Shown here: one piece after another, positions 1-5,600 of the stretch
Layout of the letters: each line of letters begins with the position of its first letter
Position numbering within the stretch: the first letter of the stretch is position 1
NCBI GenBank assembly: GCA_964614645.1
Contig: CAZTMA010000176.1
Coordinates: 1-9,828, forward strand
Direction: 5' to 3'
DNA: 9,828 nucleotides
DNA from: MWBF01 sp964614645
GTDB taxonomy: Bacteria > Chloroflexota > Anaerolineae > CG2-30-64-16
The notes under the pieces: generated by a model
Seen by the model: only the letters and a program-made list of their open reading frames with translations
The model's database searches: none
Told to the model about the DNA's origin: nothing
Program-made: the position numbers and the translations under genes

Positions 1-74
1 CCGACACCATCGTGCCCGGCCCGGCCCGCCGCCGAGATCTTCCTCGAGATGTGACACCTATCGGAGGCAACTAC

Positions 75-110
75 ATGCAATTCTACGTTTGGGCGGAGGG
101 AATGCCATGA
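75..110 (+). CDS. Possible 11-codon upstream ORF (leader peptide candidate)
   Basis: A short reading frame, MQFYVWAEGMP, begins at an ATG that follows a good ribosome binding site, GGAGG at 63-67, with 7 bases between. Its TGA stop (108-110) overlaps the ATG of the lipoprotein gene (107-109) in the arrangement ATGA, the classic geometry of translational coupling. The peptide resembles nothing I know. The same frame is open back to the window edge, so this could instead be the last codons of a longer upstream gene. Another upstream frame ends at TGA 52-54 and is an equally possible gene end. Real translation is unproven. Confidence 0.25.
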   Translation: MQFYVWAEGMP

Positions 111-700
111 CCGCTGTGCCCAAATTGAGCGGTGTCAATTCGGCTGTCTCAGCACGGCATTGGCTGCCTCGCCAGACGCGCAAATTGATCGTGGCTATGG
201 CCGTTGGGGCCACCGCCTCCATCCTGTTGAGTGCCTGTTCCAACTGGATTGCCACTGTGGAGCCGTTCTCGGAAAGTGATCTTGTCGGCACGTGGCAAGC
301 GGTATATGCTTCGTCTGTGCCTTTTGTAACAATCCCCAGCACCGAAACGCTAACACTCAAGGCGGACGGAACGTACACCCAGGTGTTCGCACGGGGCACG
401 GCGGGCATCGTCGATGTGGTTGATGGCAAGCGCTGGTACCTTGACGATACCGAGATCGTCCATCTTGTCGAAGGCATGTGGCCGCAATTAGGCCCTTACA
501 GTTCAAGATTGTTTGCCCAGAGAGAGGTACATGGTTTCTATCCGATTCGGGGCAAACAGCTACCTTTGGATGCGGGCGAAGCTTACCTTCTCGTGAGTTC
601 GATAGGCAATGGTCGCTTCAATATGTATCATGTGCCGACGGGTGATCCTGACAGTCCGACCGTAATCTGGTTCGAGCCAATCCAAAACAATGTACGGTAG
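107..700 (+). CDS. Predicted lipoprotein, lipocalin-like beta domain, function unknown
   Basis: This encodes a 197-residue protein. The ATG at 107 is chosen because GGAGGG lies at 95-100, 6 bases before it; an in-frame TTG at 89 has no such support. The N-terminus looks like a lipoprotein signal: a basic stretch (RQTRK, residues 22-26), a hydrophobic core at about 27-41, and a lipobox LSAC that puts the lipidated cysteine at residue 44. The n-region is longer than usual. After the cysteine come a DLVGTW segment and an ETLTLKADGTY segment. That pattern is common in small lipocalin-like or META-like beta-barrel domains of exported proteins, so an anchored extracytoplasmic protein is inferred. 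No catalytic residues can be assigned. Base composition is visibly less GC-rich, and codon use looser, than in gltB and gltD. It may be co-transcribed with the next lipoprotein gene, 108 bases downstream. Confidence 0.75.
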   Translation: MTAVPKLSGVNSAVSARHWLPRQTRKLIVAMAVGATASILLSACSNWIATVEPFSESDLVGTWQAVYASSVPFVTIPSTETLTLKADGTYTQVFARGTAGIVDVVDGKRWYLDDTEIVHLVEGMWPQLGPYSSRLFAQREVHGFYPIRGKQLPLDAGEAYLLVSSIGNGRFNMYHVPTGDPDSPTVIWFEPIQNNVR

Positions 701-808
701 GATCGGGATTGGCGACAATGCCCGGTGGTACGATGCGCAGATTGCAGTTCATCGCAGTTCTGACCGCGACGCCCGGCTGAACCGCCGGCCAGACCAAGGA
801 GTGCGACC

Positions 809-1417
809 GTGAAGCAGGCGCGCAGGTTGAACAGCCTCATCGTCGCCGGCAGCTTGCTGCTGCTCCTGAGCAGTTGTTACTATCTGGAGCCGGCCGTGCA
901 GCGCGACCCACCGCTGACAGCGCAGGATCTCCTGCTGGAGGTCACGGATTTGCCGGCCGGCTGGCGCACAGTCTGGCACGTCTATAAGCTTGAGCCACGA
1001 AACGTCGCAGGGTATGAAGCCTTGGTGCTCGAATTCCGCGGGCCCCGCTTGCCTGAGGGCCAGGATGGCGCCGGGCAGACTGTCTATCGGTTCAAGAACG
1101 CCTCCCTGGCCGCCAGCGCCTACCCGCGCATGCAGCAGGACCCCATGTCCTTTAGCGACGCGGACGATAACCGTCCCCACCCGGCCGGTTGGAGCTACCG
1201 GAGTCCGCTGGCCGACGACTGGCGGTTTGCCTGCGACGGTAATGGTTGTGGCGTGATGGCGCGCTACGACGAGTTCATCTCGACGTTCAGCACCAGCATG
1301 ACGACCTCCAGCATGACGCCGCAGGCGCTGGAGGCCGTGCTGCGCGCCATCGATCGGCGGATGGCGGAGAAGCTGGGGGGTCAGGGGACGGCGACCCCGA
1401 CGCGTACCAGCCGGTAA
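809..1417 (+). CDS. Predicted lipoprotein, function unknown
   Basis: This encodes a 202-residue protein starting with GTG at 809, supported by AAGGAG at 796-801 with 7 bases of spacing. The N-terminus is a clear lipoprotein signal: basic residues (MKQARR), a leucine-rich core at about 10-20, and a lipobox LSSC with the modified cysteine at residue 23. The mature part has a segment LLEVTDLPAGW, then mixed alpha/beta-looking sequence, a YRF...ASAYPRM stretch, and a helix near the C-terminus (about 170-192) followed by a short Thr/Pro-rich tail. The DLPAGW motif recurs in secreted and lipid-anchored proteins of unknown function. No enzyme motif is visible. It follows another lipoprotein gene on the same strand, and the pair may work together at the cell surface; that is inference from position only. 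The gene ends 60 bases before a promoter that probably drives gltB. Confidence 0.8.
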   Translation: MKQARRLNSLIVAGSLLLLLSSCYYLEPAVQRDPPLTAQDLLLEVTDLPAGWRTVWHVYKLEPRNVAGYEALVLEFRGPRLPEGQDGAGQTVYRFKNASLAASAYPRMQQDPMSFSDADDNRPHPAGWSYRSPLADDWRFACDGNGCGVMARYDEFISTFSTSMTTSSMTPQALEAVLRAIDRRMAEKLGGQGTATPTRTSR

Positions 1418-1434
1418 ACCCGCTGACAGATGCC

Positions 1435-1467
1435 TTCGCTGTAGTCTATCAGCCACCCTCCAGCGAA
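1435..1467 (+). repeat. Inverted repeat, 7-bp arms, after the lipoprotein gene
   Basis: TTCGCTG (1435-1441) and CAGCGAA (1461-1467) are perfect inverted arms around a 19-base loop, starting 18 bases after the lipoprotein stop codon. It could be a weak transcript end or a protein-binding site just upstream of the gltB promoter. No U run follows it, so it does not qualify as a standard intrinsic terminator. Confidence 0.35.
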
Positions 1468-1478
1468 AATTGCAATTT
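1467..1478. promoter_or_regulatory. 12-bp perfect palindrome, operator candidate
   Basis: AAATTGCAATTT is a perfect palindrome in otherwise GC-rich DNA. Its last two bases are the first two bases of the TTGACA -35 box of the promoter at 1477-1505. A symmetric site in this position is what a dimeric repressor, or an activator contacting RNA polymerase, would use. Control of gltBD by nitrogen or amino-acid supply is common in bacteria, so a nitrogen or amino-acid regulator is a reasonable guess. The motif does not match the NtcA (GTA-N8-TAC) or TnrA consensus, and I cannot name the protein. Confidence 0.5.
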
Positions 1479-1505
1479 GACAGGCCCCGGTATCCATGAT
1501 ATAAG
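1477..1505 (+). promoter_or_regulatory. Sigma70-type promoter upstream of gltB
   Basis: TTGACA (1477-1482) is a perfect -35 box. It is followed after exactly 17 bases by TATAAG (1500-1505), one mismatch from the -10 consensus, and a TGA precedes the -10 as in extended -10 promoters. Transcription would start near 1512. The site lies 60 bases after the preceding stop codon and about 195 bases before the gltB start, leaving a long untranslated leader. The AT-rich boxes stand out from the surrounding GC-rich DNA. Confidence 0.7.
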
Positions 1506-1524
1506 GCACACGCTCAACACTGCC

Positions 1525-1583
1525 CAACAACGAGGTGGCACCGTTCTTGCCCGCTAAAGGCAAGAGGCTGCAACCTCGTTTTG
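1525..1583 (+). promoter_or_regulatory. Long imperfect hairpin in the gltB leader
   Basis: The outer stem pairs AACGAGGT (1529-1536) with ACCTCGTT (1573-1580) and can be extended by three pairs past a bulged C at 1528. A middle stem pairs GCA (1538-1540) with TGC (1569-1571). The inner stem pairs TTCTTGCC (1544-1551) with GGCAAGAG (1559-1566), including one wobble, closing a 7-base loop CGCTAAA. It begins about 13 bases after the predicted transcription start. A T-rich stretch partly overlaps and follows the 3' arm (1579-1587), so it could itself cause termination. The arms include GGTGGCACCG, which resembles a T-box core, but no T-box stem I fits upstream. Confidence 0.55.
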
Positions 1584-1602
1584 TGTTAACCGCTCAATGC
1601 AG

Positions 1603-1639
1603 AGGCTGTCCTTGCGCACCCGCGCACGGACAGCCTTTT
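1603..1639 (+). terminator. Intrinsic terminator-like hairpin between promoter and gltB
   Basis: AGGCTGTCC (1603-1611) pairs perfectly with GGACAGCCT (1628-1636). Inside, after a single T/C mismatch, TGCGC (1613-1617) pairs with GCGCA (1622-1626) around a 4-base loop ACCC. A run of four T (1636-1639) follows the stem. This is a strong Rho-independent terminator shape with a short T run. It ends 66 bases before the gltB ATG and about 128 bases after the predicted start of the 1477-1505 promoter. It would therefore either attenuate gltBD transcription or end a small RNA. Confidence 0.6.
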
Positions 1640-1656
1640 GCGTTCTATCGACTGCA

Positions 1657-1680
1657 CCCGGCACCCCTCATATCGCCGGG
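1657..1680 (+). repeat. Small hairpin before the gltB ribosome binding site
   Basis: CCCGGC (1657-1662) and GCCGGG (1675-1680) form a 6-bp GC stem with a 12-base loop, ending 15 bases before the Shine-Dalgarno sequence of gltB. It may help keep the ribosome binding site open or tune translation. A stem this short can occur by chance in GC-rich DNA. Confidence 0.3.
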
Positions 1681-1695
1681 CCTGCGGCGGCAACC

Positions 1696-1702
1696 GAGAG
1701 GA
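1696..1702 (+). promoter_or_regulatory. Ribosome binding site of gltB
   Basis: GAGAGGA lies 3 bases before the ATG at 1706 (7 bases if the GAG at 1696-1698 is taken as the core). It supports this start over the longer open frame that reaches back to 1535, whose extra residues run through the leader hairpins and look non-coding. The chosen start also gives the short propeptide expected before the catalytic cysteine. Confidence 0.65.
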
Positions 1703-1705
1703 TCT

Positions 1706-2397
1706 ATGTACATTCCTGATCCCAGCTTGCTGGAACCCACCCTCTACGATCCAACCCGCGAGCACGCGGCCTGCGGCGTCGGGTTCGTGGCCGACATCCA
1801 GGGGCGGCGCTCGAACGGCATCCTGCGCGACGCGCTGACCGTGCTCGTCAACCTGCGCCATCGCGGCGCGTGCGGCTGCGAGCCCAACACGGGCGACGGC
1901 GCGGGCGTGCTCTTCCAGACGCCCCACGCGTTCCTCCGGGCCGTCTGCGCGGAGCAGGGCATCGACCTGCCCGCGGCGGGCGCGTACGGCGCCGGGATGA
2001 TCTACCTGCCGCGCGACCCTGACCAGCGCCGCGCGTGCGAAGCCCGCGTCGAGGAGACCGTCCGGGAGTTCGGCCAGGTCGTGCTCGGCTGGCGGACCGT
2101 GCCCACCGATGACCGGTCGCTCGGCGCAACGGCCGTCTCGGGCGAGCCGGTCGTCCGGCAGGTGTTCGTCGGCCGCGGCGCGGGGCTGCCCGGCGACGAG
2201 ATGGCCTTCGAGCGCAAGCTCTACGTCATCCGGCAGGTGGCGGAGCACACCATCCGCAACTCCACGCTGCCCGGCCGGGAGAGCTTCTACATCCCCAGCC
2301 TGTCGCACAGGACCATCGTCTACAAGGGGATGCTCACCTCGCAGCAGCTCCAGGAGTTCTACCCCGAGCTGCTCGACCCCCGGATGGAGACGGCGCT
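1706..2397 (+). CDS. gltB: Glutamate synthase large subunit, 5' part (interrupted)
   Basis: This is the first part of the ferredoxin/NADPH-type glutamate synthase alpha subunit, residues 1 to about 230 of the class II glutaminase domain. That domain hydrolyses glutamine and releases ammonia for the synthase site. The start MYIPDPSLLEPTLYDPTREH gives a propeptide of about 22 residues; the sequence then runs AACGVGF, with Cys23 (codon 1772-1774) as the expected N-terminal nucleophile after processing. LRHRGACGCEPNTGDGAG is the usual next signature, and LPGRESFYIPSLSHRTIVYK and GMLTSQQLQEFYP are typical of the family. The gene does not end here. The protein reads normally to LLDPRMETALA and then runs into unrelated sequence (the reverse-strand racemase fragment). 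The true continuation starts at 2632 in another frame. As assembled, this frame continues as nonsense across the N gap. Confidence 0.9.
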
Positions 2398-2402
2398 CGC
2401 GA
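2381..2402 (+). repeat. Direct repeat copy 1 at the gltB breakpoint
   Basis: This 22-base segment recurs at 2632-2653 with a single mismatch; the first 17 bases, cggatggagacggcgct, are identical. Both copies encode RMETALA in the gltB reading frame. They mark the two ends of the block that breaks the gene. Joining the copies as one restores a continuous glutaminase domain. Confidence 0.9.
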
Positions 2403-2621
2403 CGTCGTCGGCCACCTTGTGCATCGTGTTCGTGCAGAGCAGCACCACCTCCGCGCCGGCGGACTCGAGCCCACGCGCCTCGGCGGCGAGCAGCGCTCCA
2501 GCGTCCTCCCAGCGGCCCTCCACCTGCATCCCTTCCACCTCCGCGAAGTCCACGGAGGCGAGCACGATCTGCGCGGAGTGGAGACCGCCGAGCGCGTCCC
2601 TGACGCCCTCGTTGAGCAGGC
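2398..2621 (-). pseudogene. Internal fragment of an aspartate/glutamate racemase (YgeA/RacX type)
   Basis: Read on the minus strand from 2619 down, this encodes about 73 residues beginning LLNEGVRDALGGLHSAQIVL and including SVDFAEVEGM and AGAEVVLLCTNTMHKVADDV. From memory these match the N-terminal third of E. coli YgeA (INEGIKQRLGGLHSAQVLL and later LCTNTMHKVAD). That family interconverts D- and L-amino acids by two-cysteine acid-base chemistry, and the C of CTNTMHK is the expected first catalytic cysteine. The fragment has no start, no stop, and lacks the second catalytic cysteine half. Codon use is extremely GC-rich at third positions. It lies inside the gltB glutaminase domain in antisense, against a 10-N gap. 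It is best read as DNA from another locus or organism joined in by assembly. Confidence 0.8.
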
Positions 2622-2631
2622 NNNNNNNNNN
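2622..2631. other. Assembly gap (10 N)
   Basis: Ten N bases, a common placeholder length of scaffolders, so the true distance is unknown and may be negative (overlapping contig ends). The left flank is the racemase fragment; the right flank is correct gltB sequence starting with the repeat that also precedes the fragment. Confidence 0.95.
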
Positions 2632-2653
2632 CGGATGGAGACGGCGCTGGCGA
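2632..2653 (+). repeat. Direct repeat copy 2 at the gltB breakpoint
   Basis: Second copy of the 22-base segment at 2381-2402, differing at one base (G at 2649 where copy 1 has C). Here the sequence continues into normal gltB (AMVHSRFSTNTF), so this copy lies in true context on its right side, as copy 1 does on its left side. Confidence 0.9.
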
Positions 2654-5600
2654 TGGTGCATTCGCGCTTCAGCACCAACACCTTCCCGAGCTGGGCCCGC
2701 TCGCAGCCGTTCCGCTACATGCTGCACAACGGCGAGATCAACACCATCCGCGGCAACCTGAACTGGATGAACGCGCGGCAGAAGATGCTCGTCTCGGAGC
2801 TGTTCGGGGATGACCTGCCCCGGCTGCTGCCCATCATCGACCCGGACGGCAGCGACTCGGCCATGTTCGACAACGTGCTGGAGCTGCTGCTCCTCGGGGG
2901 CCGGCCGATTGCGCACGCAGTGATGATGATGGTGCCGGAGCCGTGGGAGAAGGCAGACCCCGCCGAGGTCAGCGATGCGCGGCGCGCGTTCTACGAATAC
3001 CATAGCTGCCTGATGGAGCCGTGGGACGGGCCCGCGTCGATCCTCTTTTCGGACGGCGTCACGGTCGGCGCGCTGCTGGACCGGAACGGGCTGCGGCCCT
3101 CACGCTACTACGTGACGCGGGACGACCGGGTCATCCTCGCTTCGGAGGTCGGCGTGCTCGACATCGCACCCGAGGACGTGGTGCTGAAGGGCCGGCTCCA
3201 GCCGGGCCGGATGCTGCTGGTCGACACGGCCCGCCGCCGGCTGCTGCTCGATCACGACATCAAGAAGGAGGTCGCGGCCGGCCAGCCGTATCGCCGGTGG
3301 CTGGACGAGCAGATGGTGGCGCTCTCGGAGCTGCCCCCGGCCGAGGACGCGGGGCGCACAGCACAGGCGGACCTGTTGGCGCAGCAACAGGCGAACCTGT
3401 TGCCGTTGCAACAGGCGTTTGGCTACACCTTCGAGGACCTGAACACCATCCTCGGGCCGATGGGCCGGGACGGGGTGGAGCCCATCGGATCGATGGGCAA
3501 CGACACGCCGCTGGCCGTGCTGTCGCAGAAGCCGCAGTTGCTCTACAACTACTTCCACCAGCTCTTCGCCCAGGTCACCAACCCGCCCATCGACGCGCTG
3601 CGCGAGGAGATCGTCATCGGCACCGGCGTCGCGCTGGGGTCGGAGCGCAACCTGCTCAAGCCGGAGCCAGAGAGCTGCCGGGCGCTCAAGCTGCCCAAGC
3701 CGATTCTGACCGATGCGCAGCTGGCGCGGCTGCGGCAGGTGGACCTGCCCGGGCTCAAGGCGGTCACGCTGTCCACTCTGTTCGTGCCGGGCCGGCACAC
3801 GACGCTGGCGCAACCAGTGGCGGTGCCCGCGGCGGTCCGCGGCAGCACGTCAGACCTCCAGCCGACTGCAGCGGCAAGGGCGCCGTGGAGCGGCGCGCCG
3901 CTGTTCGTCGCGGGCGAGACCGCACCCGTGGAGCCCGGCAATGGCAACGGGCATGGGATAGAGGATGTCCTCCCGGCCGCAGCGGCCCCACAGTCGGCGT
4001 CACCCCTCGAGGCCGCGCTGGATGCGCTCTGCGCGGCGGCAGACCGGGCCATCGTCCAAGGCGCGAACATCCTGATCCTCTCCGACCGCGGGGTGGACCC
4101 CGAACATGCGCCCATTCCCGCGCTGCTGGCGCTGGCAGGCGTCCACCATCACCTCGTCCGGCAGGGCACGCGCACGCAGGTCGGGCTGGTCGTGGAGTCG
4201 GGCGAGCCGCGCGAGATCCATCACTATGCGCTGCTCATCGGCTACGGCGCGGGCGCCATCAACCCGTATCTCGCGCTCGAAACGCTGGCCGACATGACGC
4301 GACAGGGCCTGCTGACCGGCGTCACCGCGGAAGAGGCCCAGGACCACTACATCAAGGCGGTCGTGAAGGGCGTCGTCAAGGTGATGTCGAAGATGGGCAT
4401 CTGCACCATCGACGGCTATCGCGGCGCGCAGATCTTCGAGGCGCTGGGGCTGGCGCAGGAGGTCGTGGACCGCTACTTCACCGGCACCTCATCGCGGGTC
4501 GGCGGCGCGGGCATCGACGTCATCGGCGAGGAGACGCTGCTGCGCCACCGCACGGCCTTCCCCCCGCGCGGCGCCGGGGCCGGGATCCTCGATACGGGGG
4601 GCCAATACCAGTGGCGGGCCGACGGCGAGCACCACAACTTCAACCCCCTGTCCGTCTACAAGCTCCAGCAGGCCTGCCGCACGGGCAGCTACGCGACCTA
4701 CAAGGAATATGCCGCAGCGATCAACGACCAGACGCAGACGCCGGTCGTGCTGCGCCACCTGCTCGAATTCGTCGACGCGAGCGAACCCGTGCCGCTCGAC
4801 GAGGTGGAATCCGTCGAGGAGATCTGCAGGCGGTTCAAGACCGGCGCGATGTCTTACGGCTCCATCAGCCCGGAGGCGCACGAGGCGTTGGCCATTGCCA
4901 TGAACCGGATCGGCGGCAAGAGCAACTCCGGCGAGGGCGGCGAAGACCCCGCGCGCTACGTGGCGGGACCCAACGGCGACCTGCGCTCCAGCGCGATCAA
5001 GCAGGTGGCGTCGGCGCGCTTCGGCGTCACCAGCTACTACCTCAACAACGCGCAGGAGATCCAGATCAAGATCGCGCAGGGTGCGAAGCCCGGCGAGGGC
5101 GGGCAGCTGCCCGGCCGGAAGGTCTACCCGTGGATTGCGCGGGTGCGGCTCTCGACGCCCGGCGTGGGGCTCATCTCGCCCCCACCCCACCACGACATCT
5201 ACTCCATCGAGGACCTGGCCGAGCTCATCTATGACCTGAAGAACGCCAACCCGCGCGCCCGCATCAGCGTCAAGCTGGTGTCGGAGGTCGGCGTGGGCAC
5301 CATCGCGGCCGGCGTCGCAAAGGGCCACGCGGACGTCATCCTCGTGTCGGGCTTCGACGGCGGCACGGGCGCATCGCCGCAGACGGGCATCAAGCACGCG
5401 GGGCTGCCCTGGGAGCTGGCCGTCGCGGAGACGCACCAGACGCTGCTGGTCAACAACCTGCGCAGCCGGGTGCGGTTGGAGACGGACGGGCAGCTCAAGA
5501 CCGGGCGGGATGTGGTCATTGCGGCGCTCCTGGGCGCGGAGGAATTCGGCTTTGCGACCGCGCCGCTGGTCGCGCTCGGCTGCACCATGATGCGGGTGTG

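Noticed and set aside
1532..1545. T-box riboswitch core (GGTGGCACCG matches the conserved GGTGGNACCG, and AACGAGG/CCTCGTT could be antiterminator helix A1)
   Set aside because: Only the central 10 bases of the 14-base T-box fit. The promoter at 1477-1505 leaves about 20 transcribed bases upstream, so there is no room for stem I and the specifier loop, and I found no specifier or AG-bulge motif further upstream. The same bases pair well in one long hairpin, which explains them. A covariance-model search would settle it.
1535..1705. N-terminal extension of GltB back to an upstream start at 1535
   Set aside because: It would translate the leader hairpins and terminator. The ATG at 1706 has a ribosome binding site and gives the normal short propeptide before the catalytic cysteine.
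2381..2653. Insertion sequence or other mobile element with target-site duplication in gltB
   Set aside because: The flanking repeat looks like a duplication, but the inserted block has no terminal inverted repeats or transposase, contains only an internal racemase fragment, and ends at an N gap.
3021..5234. 737-codon open frame on the plus strand in another frame within gltB
   Set aside because: It is an out-of-frame reading of high-GC coding sequence, Arg/Ala/Gly-rich with no domains, while the gltB frame carries all the conserved motifs.
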